Part shown: piece by piece, positions 1 through 6,333 of the stretch
Layout of the letters: every line of letters begins with the position of its first letter
Numbering within the stretch: position 1 is the stretch's first letter
Source: Zavarzinia sp.
GTDB lineage: Bacteria; Pseudomonadota; Alphaproteobacteria; Zavarziniales; Zavarziniaceae
Length of the DNA stretch: 6,790 nt
Direction of reading: 5' to 3'
Assembly: GCA_028694545.1 (NCBI GenBank)
Contig: JAQVKV010000124.1
Coordinates: 1 to 6,790, forward strand
Made by a program: the position numbers and the translations under genes
The notes under the pieces: model-generated
Seen by the model: only the letters and a program-made list of their open reading frames with translations
Databases searched by the model: none
Told to the model about the DNA's origin: nothing

Positions 1-93
1 ACGGGGAGCGGTTCCGAACGCGGCTGGGGCGGGTCTCTGGGGCGCCGTGGGCGCAGGCGATGGTTCCGGGGGTCCGCTTCGTTTTCCGAACAT
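1..93 (-). CDS. N-terminal fragment of an unidentified protein, possibly CpaF-like Tad pilus ATPase
   Basis: Thirty-one codons are open from an ATG at 93 to the left edge, so only the N-terminus is present. The start is supported by a good Shine-Dalgarno, GGAG (complement of 100-103), six bases before the ATG. The peptide opens MFGKRSGPPEPSPAP and is rich in Pro and Ala. That pattern, MFGKR followed by a low-complexity Pro/Ala stretch, is one I associate with alphaproteobacterial CpaF, the secretion ATPase of Tad/Flp pili. This is recollection, not an alignment, and no ATPase motif lies inside the window. It could equally be another protein with a disordered N-terminus. It follows the EI24 gene on the same strand after about 98 non-coding bases, which hold GC-rich inverted repeats but no clear terminator. 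I am fairly sure of the gene and unsure of its identity. Confidence 0.55.
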   Translation of the reverse strand, partial: MFGKRSGPPEPSPAPTAPQRPAPAAFGTAPR

Positions 94-191
94 TGTTTTC
101 TCCGTAAATCCTGAACATCGGTCTTCGAATCGCGGCCGGGGACAGGCCACCAGACCGGCCCCCGCCGTTTCGGGCGCAAGGCCCCCCTGTT

Positions 192-881
192 TCAACCCCC
201 GGCCCGACCCAGCCGCACCCCGCGTTCGAGATGCAGCATGGCCGCGACCGTCACCAGCGGTGCGATCAGATTGACGATCGGCACCACCATCAGCGCGGTC
301 CCCAGCAGACCGGCGCTGAAGGCGAGCATCCGATTCGACCGGCGAAGACGGGCCGCCTCCGCCGCCGAAGCATGTCGCATGGCGACCTGCTCGAAATACT
401 CGCGGCCCACAAGATAGCCGTTGAGAACCAGAAACACCAAGATATTGACGATCGGCAACAGCAAGCCGACCAGCTGCAGGGGCAGGGCCAGAATGTTCAG
501 CACGACGGCGACGACGAGGAAGCGCAGGCCCGACGCCAGCCCCTCGGCGAAGCCGATGTCGCGTCCCGGGGGATCGCCCGGATAATCGCGTTTCGCCACC
601 TTGGCCGCCGCCTCGTCGAGGAAGAGGGATTGCAGCGTCGTCATGATCACGGGAAAGAAAAAGGCGAGGCCGACCCCGGTCAGGATGCCGCCCAGCACGC
701 GGATCACCTCGTCCAGCCAGCCCCAGCCGGTCGAGGGCGCGAAGCCGAGCGCCTGATAGGCGGCGACGATCAGCAGCACCGACAGCACGAGCCCGAGCCC
801 GAGGACCCGCCACAGAATGGCGCGCAGCGGCGGCGACAGCGCGTCTTCCAGGCCTTTCAGATAGGCGGCGATCAAGGACAT
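192..881 (-). CDS. EI24 domain (CysZ-like) integral membrane protein
   Basis: This 229-residue inner-membrane protein belongs to the EI24 family, which includes the sulfate permease CysZ. Hydrophobic segments lie near residues 24-46, 60-85, 118-140, 141-158 and 187-216. The family-typical stretch NGYLVGREYFEQVAMRH is at 154-170, followed by a charged Arg-rich loop (about 178-184) and a last hydrophobic stretch containing PIVNLIAP. CysZ carries sulfate inward for cysteine synthesis, but many alphaproteobacterial EI24 proteins have no tested substrate and no sulfur gene is nearby, so the substrate is left open. The ATG at 881 is preceded by GGAGGG (complement of 892-897) about ten bases upstream. 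The gene is divergent from the kinase at 967, with 85 bases between start codons. Length is normal for the family. Confidence 0.85.
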   Translation of the reverse strand: MSLIAAYLKGLEDALSPPLRAILWRVLGLGLVLSVLLIVAAYQALGFAPSTGWGWLDEVIRVLGGILTGVGLAFFFPVIMTTLQSLFLDEAAAKVAKRDYPGDPPGRDIGFAEGLASGLRFLVVAVVLNILALPLQLVGLLLPIVNILVFLVLNGYLVGREYFEQVAMRHASAAEAARLRRSNRMLAFSAGLLGTALMVVPIVNLIAPLVTVAAMLHLERGVRLGRAGG

Positions 882-911
882 CGTGTGTTTTCCCTCCGAT
901 GGCGGCGAAAC

Positions 912-939
912 TGGACGGCCGTCCCGCCATCCTTATACT
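912..939 (+). promoter_or_regulatory. Candidate sigma-70 promoter for the kinase gene
   Basis: TGGACG (912-917) and TATACT (934-939) are separated by 16 bases; they match the -35 and -10 consensus at four and five of six positions. Transcription would begin near 945, giving a leader of about 20 bases with the AGAGG ribosome site at 956-960. The complementary strand carries TATAAG (complement of 932-937), a possible -10 for the divergent EI24 gene, although I see no convincing -35 for it. This is a motif match only. Confidence 0.4.
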
Positions 940-966
940 GCGCCCCGGCTTTTGAAGAGGACGAAG

Positions 967-1956
967 ATGACTGCGGAATTCGACGTGCTGGGGATCGGCA
1001 ATGCCATTGTCGACGTGCTCGCCCCCACGGACGACGCTTTCCTCGACCGGGAAGACCTGGTCAAGGGCTACATGACCCTGATCGACGCGGAACGGGCCGA
1101 AACCCTCTATGCCCGCATGCCGGCCGGCGTCGAGGCGTCGGGCGGTTCGGCCGCGAACACCATGGCGGGCCTTGCCTCGCTCGGTGGCAGGGCCGCTTTC
1201 GTCGGCCGGGTGCGCGACGACGCGTTGGGTCAGGTCTTCGCCCACGACATCCGGGCGATCGGCGTCGATTTCGCCACCCCGGTCGCCACCGAAGGCCCGG
1301 GCACCGCGCGCTGCCTCGTCATGGTGACGCCGGATGCCCAGCGCACCATGGCGACCTATCTCGGCGCTTGCGTCGGCCTCGGCCCGGACGATGTCGACCC
1401 CGTCAAGGTCGCCGCCGCTTCCATCACCTATCTCGAAGGCTATCTGTGGGACCCGGAAAACGGTAAGGCCGCCTTCCGCAAGGCGATTGCCTGCGCCCAC
1501 GAGGCCGGCCGCCGCGTCGCCCTGTCCCTGTCGGACGCCTTTTGCGTTCACCGCTTCCGCCCCGAATTCATGGAACTGCTGAGCGACGGCGGCGTGGACA
1601 TCCTCTTCGCCAATGAAACCGAGATTTCCGCCCTGTTCGAGACCGGCGATTTCGATACCGCGCTGCAGGCGACCCGCTGCCTCGGCATCACCGCGGCCCT
1701 GACCCGCAGCGAGAAGGGCTCGGTCATCGTCGGCGGCGACGAGGTCCATGTCCTCGACGCCAGCGCGCCCGAGAAGCTGGTGGATACCACCGGCGCCGGC
1801 GATCTCTTCGCCGCCGGCTTCCTCTTCGGCCTCACCCGCGACCTCGGCCTTGCCCGCTCGGCCCGTCTGGGCTCGCTCTGCGCCGCCGAGGTGATCGGCC
1901 ATTACGGCCCCCGCCCGCAGGTCGGCCTCGCCGAGCACGTCAGCGGGAAATACTGA
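967..1956 (+). CDS. PfkB-family carbohydrate/nucleoside kinase, adenosine kinase-like
   Basis: This 329-residue cytoplasmic ribokinase-fold enzyme transfers phosphate from ATP to a sugar or nucleoside; close relatives are usually annotated adenosine kinase (adenosine to AMP, purine salvage). Visible motifs are DVLGIGNAIVDVLA at the N-terminus, GGSAANT at 59-65 (PfkB signature 1 region, substrate side), NETE at 216-219 (the NxxE Mg/phosphate motif) and DTTGAGD at 273-279, where Asp279 is the expected catalytic base and GAG forms the anion hole. The open frame extends upstream to 883, but I place the start at ATG 967: AGAGG lies six bases upstream, the protein then begins at the conserved first strand, and the extension overlaps the probable promoter. 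The sequence is complete and no key residue is missing. Substrate specificity cannot be decided by eye; another PfkB substrate such as a hexose remains possible. Confidence 0.88.
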   Translation: MTAEFDVLGIGNAIVDVLAPTDDAFLDREDLVKGYMTLIDAERAETLYARMPAGVEASGGSAANTMAGLASLGGRAAFVGRVRDDALGQVFAHDIRAIGVDFATPVATEGPGTARCLVMVTPDAQRTMATYLGACVGLGPDDVDPVKVAAASITYLEGYLWDPENGKAAFRKAIACAHEAGRRVALSLSDAFCVHRFRPEFMELLSDGGVDILFANETEISALFETGDFDTALQATRCLGITAALTRSEKGSVIVGGDEVHVLDASAPEKLVDTTGAGDLFAAGFLFGLTRDLGLARSARLGSLCAAEVIGHYGPRPQVGLAEHVSGKY

Positions 1957-1975
1957 ACCGCCCCGGCCTTACCCG

Positions 1976-2003
1976 CGTCGTCCCGGCTTTCGCCGGGATG
2001 ACG
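1976..2003. repeat. Palindromic intergenic element, copy 1 (possible terminator of the kinase gene)
   Basis: A 12-bp stem (1976-1987 with 1992-2003) is closed by the tetraloop TTTC; all pairs are Watson-Crick except one G-T pair (1980/1999). It lies 19 bases after the kinase stop codon. There is no T-tract directly behind it, so Rho-independent termination is uncertain, though RNA end protection is possible. It shares the 13-base core GTCCCGGCTTTCG, the stem length and the loop with the element at 6334-6361, which marks both as copies of one dispersed family. Confidence 0.7.
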
Positions 2004-2036
2004 AGGTGGGAGCAGGCGAGCGGCGATCCGTTTTTC

Positions 2037-2065
2037 TTGCGGATGCGATCGGTCTCGGCTATTGC
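2037..2065 (+). promoter_or_regulatory. Weak candidate promoter for the riboswitch-controlled exporter
   Basis: TTGCGG (2037-2042) and TATTGC (2060-2065) are spaced by 17 bases. Each matches consensus at only three of six positions. The position is favourable: a start site near 2072 would fall at the 5' strand of the riboswitch aptamer. I rely on position more than sequence here. Confidence 0.25.
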
Positions 2066-2071
2066 TCCGGG

Positions 2072-2175
2072 GTCATTGGGGAGTAGCCGCCCGCGTTGTC
2101 AGCGGGGGATGCGTCAACAGACTTGGGCTTTCGGGCCCATGGCGTATCCGGCATATGCTTGGCGAGACCTTTGGC
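2072..2175 (+). promoter_or_regulatory. yybP-ykoY riboswitch aptamer (Mn2+ sensor)
   Basis: The leader carries the conserved blocks of the yybP-ykoY class: GGGGAGTAG at 2078-2086 (L1), GTCAACAGACT at 2113-2123 (L3 region) and GGCGAGACCTTTGGC at 2161-2175. Helices can be drawn: CCCGC 2090-2094 with GCGGG 2102-2106; GGATGCG 2107-2113 with CGTATCC 2143-2149 (one G-U); TGGGC 2124-2128 with GCCCA 2135-2139; and a short GC-ATAT-GC hairpin at 2151-2158. The P1 strands 2072-2079 and 2168-2175 pair with two central U-U mismatches, so P1 is weak. This class binds Mn2+ at the L1/L3 contact and usually turns on Mn2+ export or membrane-protein genes. The downstream gene is exactly such an exporter family, which strongly supports the call. 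The aptamer lies 79 bases upstream of the start codon at 2254. Confidence 0.9.
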
Positions 2176-2193
2176 AGGTCCGCGTCCGTCCTT

Positions 2194-2241
2194 GCAGGGT
2201 CGGGCAATGCGGCTTGCCATCGGTTCTTCGCCCGACCCTGC
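2194..2241 (+). promoter_or_regulatory. Likely expression-platform stem-loop of the Mn2+ riboswitch
   Basis: GCAGGGTCGGGC (2194-2205) is perfectly complementary to 2230-2241, making a 12-bp GC-rich stem with a 24-base loop that ends 12 bases before the ATG at 2254. No T-tract follows, so it is not a classical terminator; it more likely affects ribosome access or Rho. Two competing structures are possible: GGCAA (2203-2207) with TTGCC (2214-2218), which would break this stem, and GACC (2166-2169) with GGTC (2177-2180), which would capture the 3' strand of P1. Which state Mn2+ favours is inference. Confidence 0.6.
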
Positions 2242-2253
2242 GCCCGTGTACCC

Positions 2254-2826
2254 ATGGAAGCCTTTCTCATTTCGACCGGGGTCGTCGCCATTGCCGAAAT
2301 CGGCGACAAGACCCAATTGCTGGCAATCCTGCTGGCCACCCGGTTCCGCCGGCCCTGGCCGATCGTCGCCGGCATCTTCGCCGCGACCATCGCCAATCAC
2401 CTGCTGGCAGCCAGCGTCGGCACCCTGATCGCCAACTGGCTGGGGGATGACGCCATGCGCTGGATCCTCGGCGTCGGCTTCGTCGCCATGGGGCTCTGGG
2501 CCCTCGTGCCCGACAAGGTGGACGAAGACGAAACCAGGGCGCGCGGTGGCATGGGCGCCTTCATGACCACCCTGATCGCCTTCTTCCTGGTCGAGATGGG
2601 GGACAAGACGCAGGTCGCGACCGTGGCCCTGGCAGCGCGTTTCGACGACCTGCTGCTGGTCACCATGGGCACCACCTTCGGCATGATGCTGGCCAATGTG
2701 CCCGCCGTTTTCCTGGGCGAGGTGGTGACCCGGGTGGTGCCGCTCGGGGTCGTGCGGGCGGTCGCCGCCGCGATACTGATCGCGGTCGGCGCCTTTACCC
2801 TGATCTTCGGCATTCAGGCCGTATAG
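2254..2826 (+). CDS. TMEM165/GDT1 (UPF0016) family cation transporter, probable Mn2+ exporter
   Basis: This 190-residue, six-helix inner-membrane protein shows the family's two signature repeats: E-I-G-D-K-T at residues 15-20 and E-M-G-D-K-T at 114-119. They arise from an internal duplication, and their acidic residues form the cation site. Family members move Mn2+ or Ca2+, and bacterial ones such as MneA of Vibrio export Mn2+. Here a Mn2+ riboswitch in the leader supports Mn2+ export. A charged loop (about 87-98, PDKVDEDETRAR) separates the halves. The frame is open upstream to 2062, but that stretch is the riboswitch, and only the start at 2254 gives the usual N-terminus (MEAFLISTGVVAIAEIGDKTQ without extension). 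No Shine-Dalgarno is visible before this ATG. The last 13 bases overlap the convergent MFS gene. Confidence 0.92.
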   Translation: MEAFLISTGVVAIAEIGDKTQLLAILLATRFRRPWPIVAGIFAATIANHLLAASVGTLIANWLGDDAMRWILGVGFVAMGLWALVPDKVDEDETRARGGMGAFMTTLIAFFLVEMGDKTQVATVALAARFDDLLLVTMGTTFGMMLANVPAVFLGEVVTRVVPLGVVRAVAAAILIAVGAFTLIFGIQAV

Positions 2827-4223
2827 GCCTTCAACCGTTCGAGGCTGCGGCGATAGGGCCTGCAGCCGGCAAGCAGGATCGCCCCCGACAGCGGCAGGGC
2901 GATGCCGGCGATGAGGGCCAGGGAGTATCCCACCTTGGCCTCGTCCTGGAACACGAAGTCGGTGGCGAGGGCCACCGCCGTCGGCCCGAGGCCGAGCCCG
3001 ATCAGATTGACGATGAAGAGATAGACGGCGGACGCCTGTCCCCGCATCTGGTTCGGCATGATCTCGGCGATCGCCGCTGGTGCCGCGCCGAAACACATGG
3101 TGTAGAAGATGACGGAGCCGATCGAGAGCGCCAGCGCCGTATTGCCGTCGCCGGCGAAGGGCATGGCGATGGAGAAGGGCACCCCCGCGAAGGCGGCGAG
3201 AATGCCGACCCGGATGCGCCCGTCGGCATGGCCGCGCGCCTTCAGCACGTCGCCCAGCCAGCCGCCGCCGATCACCCCGGCGACACCCGCCGTGAGCTGC
3301 ACCACGCCGAAGGCAAGGCCGATCTCCGACGGCGTCCAGCCATGGACGCGGATGAAGAACGACGGCAGCCAGGTGGCGACGCCATAGCCGACGAGGGCGA
3401 GCAGGGCGAAGCCCACATTGTGGCAGAGCACGGCGGCGGCGTTCGAGCGGATATAACCGAAGACTTCGCGCACCGGCACATCCTCGGCCTTCAGGGAACC
3501 ATCGGCCTGGCGTACCGCCTTGATGCCCCGACGCAAGGGTTCACGCACCGTATAGAGCAGCAAGGCGACGAGAACCCCGGGCATACCGACGGCGAAGAAC
3601 ACCACCTGCCAGGCGTAGACTTCGCCGACGATGGGCAGGGTCTGCATCTCGGCGCCGGAGACGAGGCCGATCACCAGACCGCCGAAGATATAGGCAAGGC
3701 CCGAACCGACGAAGATCCCCATGTTGTAGACACCCATGGCCGTGCCCATGCGGTGCGGCGGGAAATAATCCGCGACCAGGGAATAGGCCGCGGGCGACAG
3801 CGCCGCCTCGCCCACGCCGACACCGATGCGAGCGAGGAACAGGTGCCAGAACTTCCCGGCGAGGCCACAGGCCGCCGTGAAGATGCTCCACACCACGATG
3901 CCGATGGCGATGATGCCGCGCCGGCTGCGCTTGTCGACAAGCCGGCCGATGGGCAGGCCGAGGAAGGTGTAGAACAGCGCGAAGGCCATGCCGGCCAGCA
4001 GGCTCATCTCGGTATCGCTGATCGCGAGGTCCCGCTTGATGGGCCCGACCAGCAGATTGAGGATCTGGCGATCGATGAAGGAGATCGTATAGGCCAGCAT
4101 CAGCACGCCGACCACATACCAGGCATAGGTCGGGGCGGGATAGGGGGTTTCGGGCGCGGCGACGCCGGATGACTCCGCGGGGGCCGACGCCTTGCGGGCG
4201 ACGGACTCGGTGCGCAACGACAT
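2814..4223 (-). CDS. MFS transporter, spinster-like family
   Basis: This 469-residue, 12-helix major facilitator of the inner membrane is probably a secondary transporter of a small organic solute; the substrate cannot be read from sequence. After a polar N-tail (1-32), helix 1 carries SFIDRQIL (48-55). The MFS motif A, G-L-P-I-G-R-L-V-D-K-R-S-R-R-G, is at 89-103. ARIGVGVGEAALSPAAYSLV (131-150) and DYFPPHRMGTAMG follow, the pattern of spinster-like MFS proteins. A longer central loop (about 228-256) joins the two halves, and GGGWLGDVLKAR (319-330) is the motif A counterpart in the second half. The open frame extends upstream to 4580, but the start at 4223 has GGAGG four bases away (complement of 4228-4232), and the extra 119 residues would overlap the vWA gene. 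The 3' end overlaps the Mn2+ exporter gene by 13 bases. Confidence 0.92.
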   Translation of the reverse strand: MSLRTESVARKASAPAESSGVAAPETPYPAPTYAWYVVGVLMLAYTISFIDRQILNLLVGPIKRDLAISDTEMSLLAGMAFALFYTFLGLPIGRLVDKRSRRGIIAIGIVVWSIFTAACGLAGKFWHLFLARIGVGVGEAALSPAAYSLVADYFPPHRMGTAMGVYNMGIFVGSGLAYIFGGLVIGLVSGAEMQTLPIVGEVYAWQVVFFAVGMPGVLVALLLYTVREPLRRGIKAVRQADGSLKAEDVPVREVFGYIRSNAAAVLCHNVGFALLALVGYGVATWLPSFFIRVHGWTPSEIGLAFGVVQLTAGVAGVIGGGWLGDVLKARGHADGRIRVGILAAFAGVPFSIAMPFAGDGNTALALSIGSVIFYTMCFGAAPAAIAEIMPNQMRGQASAVYLFIVNLIGLGLGPTAVALATDFVFQDEAKVGYSLALIAGIALPLSGAILLAGCRPYRRSLERLKAYTA

Positions 4224-4250
4224 GTTTCCTCCACTTATTGTTATGTGACC

Positions 4251-4280
4251 ATCGTCATTGCGAGTGGTTCGCGGCGATCC
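4251..4280. repeat. Possible degenerate dispersed repeat in the divergent intergenic region
   Basis: The segment begins ATCGTCATTGCGAG and ends GCGGCGATCC. From memory this resembles the 'CGTCATTGCGAG...GCGGCAATCC' palindromic elements scattered through many alphaproteobacterial genomes. Here it folds only into a short imperfect hairpin (about 4260-4272). There is one copy in the window, so the repeat status is unproven. The remaining 4224-4353 region holds both Shine-Dalgarno sites and no strong -35/-10 pair. Confidence 0.25.
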
Positions 4281-4353
4281 TAGCCGGCCCGAGGCGGGTT
4301 GTCCCGGCCCATGAAGCCGTGGCAGCCTTCCCCCTAACGGAAAGGAGACTGAC

Positions 4354-6324
4354 ATGAGCGGAATCCGTATGTTGTGCCGCCTCATCTGTCTGGGCATCTG
4401 CCTCGGCGCCGGGATCCTCGGCGCGACACGTGCCGAGGCCCGCGACAAGGCGATCCTCGTCCTCGACGCTTCGGGCAGCATGTGGGGGCAGGTCGACGGC
4501 AAGGCGAAATGGACGATCGCGAAGGACGCGGTCGACGCGCTGGTCGCCGGCTGGGACACCAACATCGACCTTGGCCTCACGCTCTATGGCCACCGCGCCA
4601 AGGGCGCCTGCGACGATATCGAGGACGTGATCCCGGTCGGCCCGGTCGATCCCGCGAAATTCCGCGCCGCCGTCGACAAGGTCTCGCCCAAGGGCAAGAC
4701 GCCCATGACCGCCGCCGTGAAACGCGCGGCCGAAGCGCTCAAATATACCGAGGACGCGGCGACCGTGATCCTGGTCTCGGACGGGGAGGAGACCTGCGAC
4801 CTCGACCCTTGTGCGATCGCGACCGAACTGGAGCAGAAAGGGGTCGCCTTCACCGCCCATGTCATCGGTTTCGACATCCGCGATCCGGCGGCCATCGAAC
4901 AGTTGAAATGCATCGCCGAGAACACGGGCGGCACTTTCGTCGAGGCCCATGACGCCGCCAGCCTGAACGACGCCCTGGCTACGGTCGCCGCCGCCACGGC
5001 CACCCCCGCGCCACCCCCGGCGCCCGCGCCGGCACCGGCGGCCGAAGCCCCGCGCGGCCGGCCGACCTTCTCCGCCGTCTATGCCGAGGGCCAGCCGGCG
5101 GAAGATCCAGCCATGCAGTGGAAGCTCTATGCCGACGTGCCCGGGGCCGACCCCGCGACAGCGGAGCCCGGCCGCGTCCTCTATGGCGTCGGCAGCCCGA
5201 CCATGACGCCGAACAAGGATCTGGAACCCGGGGATTATCTGGTGCGGGTCCGGCTTGGCGCCGTCACGGTGACGGAGCGCGTCACCCTGACCGGCCGGCC
5301 GCAATCGGTCGTGATCGATCTGAAGGCCGCCGTCATCACCGCGACTGCCCAGGCGATCGAAGGCGGCCCCATGCTGGAAAAGGATGTGGTCTGGGCGCTC
5401 TTCGCCGGCGACAAGAAGATCGCCGGCACCGTCGCGCCGACGGGTCGTTTCATCGTGCCGGAAGGCGAATACCGCCTGACGGTGAAGAAGGACGAGGCCC
5501 GGGGAGAGACACCGCTGTCGGTCAAGCCGGGCGACAAGCCCGAGGTGACCCTGATCCTCAATGCCGGCACGCTCGAAGGCGAAATGCGGCCGAGCGAGAG
5601 CGAACCCCCGGCGACGAAGGATGTCGCCTGGAAGATCTACCCGGCCGGCACGGACAAGCGCATCGCCTCTTCCTATTCGGGCAGCCCGTCCATCATGCTG
5701 CCCGCCGGCACCTATCGCGTTACCGCAAGCCAGGGCAATACCACCGGCGAGGCGACGATCGAGGTCAAGCCGGGCGAAACGACGAAAGTTTCGATCGTGC
5801 TCGGTGCTGGCGTGCTGAAGCCGACGGCGATCTTCGCGCCGGGCGTGCCCAAACCGACCAGGGACCTGTCCTGGCGGGTCTATCCAGCCGCGCTCGACCT
5901 CGAGGGCAAGCGCGGTGCGGCGGTCGCGAGCAGTTACGAGCTGACGCCGACCCTGAAGTTGCCCGCCGGCAAATATTACGTCGAGGTGCGCAGCGGCAAG
6001 GCCACCGTCGGCGCCGAGGTGGAGATCACCGCCGGGGCCGTGGCGGCGCCCGAGCTGAACCTGAACGCCGGCGCCATCCTCGGCTCGGCCACCATGGGCG
6101 GCGCGAAGCTGGCGAAGGGCCTGTCCTGGACCGTCTACACGCTGGTTGACGCAATGACCGGGCCCGAGCGGAGCCGGATCGAGAGCAGCTACGACGCGGA
6201 GCCGACATGGATTCTGCCAGCCGGGACATATGTGGTTACGGTGAAATCCGGCGGCAAGACGGTGGAGGCGGAAGTGACCGTCATTGCCGGCAAACCGGCA
6301 CGGGTAACCCTGGCGCTGGACTGA
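4354..6324 (+). CDS. Secreted von Willebrand factor A protein with five C-terminal tandem repeats
   Basis: This 656-residue protein has a signal peptide (1-29; hydrophobic core about 7-24, cleavage after A27-E-A29), so it is periplasmic or exported. The vWA domain (about 31-210) has a complete metal-ion-dependent adhesion site: D38-A-S40-G-S42, T116 in KGKTPMTA, and D143 in VSDGEE, implying divalent-metal-dependent protein binding. Four cysteines (86, 148, 153, 186), with 148/153 as C-DLDP-C, could form disulfides. A Pro/Ala linker (about 212-238) leads to five repeats (239-656) of probable beta-sandwich type. The start is fixed by AAGGAG (4342-4347) six bases before the ATG. No membrane anchor, lipobox or sorting signal is visible at the C-terminus. 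The partner and pathway are unknown. It lies divergent from the MFS gene and is monocistronic as far as seen. Confidence 0.85.
   Translation: MSGIRMLCRLICLGICLGAGILGATRAEARDKAILVLDASGSMWGQVDGKAKWTIAKDAVDALVAGWDTNIDLGLTLYGHRAKGACDDIEDVIPVGPVDPAKFRAAVDKVSPKGKTPMTAAVKRAAEALKYTEDAATVILVSDGEETCDLDPCAIATELEQKGVAFTAHVIGFDIRDPAAIEQLKCIAENTGGTFVEAHDAASLNDALATVAAATATPAPPPAPAPAPAAEAPRGRPTFSAVYAEGQPAEDPAMQWKLYADVPGADPATAEPGRVLYGVGSPTMTPNKDLEPGDYLVRVRLGAVTVTERVTLTGRPQSVVIDLKAAVITATAQAIEGGPMLEKDVVWALFAGDKKIAGTVAPTGRFIVPEGEYRLTVKKDEARGETPLSVKPGDKPEVTLILNAGTLEGEMRPSESEPPATKDVAWKIYPAGTDKRIASSYSGSPSIMLPAGTYRVTASQGNTTGEATIEVKPGETTKVSIVLGAGVLKPTAIFAPGVPKPTRDLSWRVYPAALDLEGKRGAAVASSYELTPTLKLPAGKYYVEVRSGKATVGAEVEITAGAVAAPELNLNAGAILGSATMGGAKLAKGLSWTVYTLVDAMTGPERSRIESSYDAEPTWILPAGTYVVTVKSGGKTVEAEVTVIAGKPARVTLALD
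5068..6321 (+). repeat. Five tandem protein repeats within the vWA protein
   Basis: Residues 239-326, 327-405, 406-486, 487-573 and 574-656 align as units of about 80-88 residues. Each has a W-x-[VLI]-[YF] strand (W256, W347, W426, W507, W592) and then a turn LEPGDY, VPEGEY, LPAGTY, LPAGKY or LPAGTY (290, 368, 449, 536, 621). Each then ends in a V-x-[IV]-x-x-G...L-x-L-x-A-G strand. Repeats 3-5 also share A/E-SSY before the turn. Repeats 1 and 2 are the most divergent. The DNA is not closely repeated, so the duplications are old. Confidence 0.85.
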
Positions 6325-6333
6325 TACAAATAT

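Noticed and set aside
47..274. 75-codon plus-strand open frame at the left edge
   Set aside because: No Shine-Dalgarno, Pro/Arg-rich shadow composition, and it overlaps two minus-strand genes with better support.
231..1466. 411-codon plus-strand open frame across the EI24 and kinase genes
   Set aside because: It runs antisense through EI24 and out of frame through the kinase, with low-complexity Gln/His/Arg composition; it is a shadow.
2059..3096. 345-codon minus-strand open frame over the exporter
   Set aside because: It covers the riboswitch and two real genes and shows no recognisable domain.
3228..4172. 314-codon plus-strand open frame antisense to the MFS gene
   Set aside because: His/Asp/Gly/Arg-rich composition typical of an antisense shadow in GC-rich DNA; no domain is visible, and the MFS frame is clearly the real gene.
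4244..4259. CRP-like site TGTGA-N6-TCATT between the MFS and vWA genes
   Set aside because: Only one half-site fits; the second matches three of five bases, so chance is a sufficient explanation.
4374..4420. Possible lipobox in the vWA signal peptide (cysteines at residues 8, 12 and 16)
   Set aside because: The residues before these cysteines do not fit L-[AS]-[GA]-C, they lie too early, and a normal A-E-A cleavage site follows at 27-29.
4255..5304. 349-codon minus-strand open frame antisense to the vWA gene
   Set aside because: Composition is that of a codon-position shadow, and the vWA protein on the plus strand has a signal peptide, MIDAS and Shine-Dalgarno.
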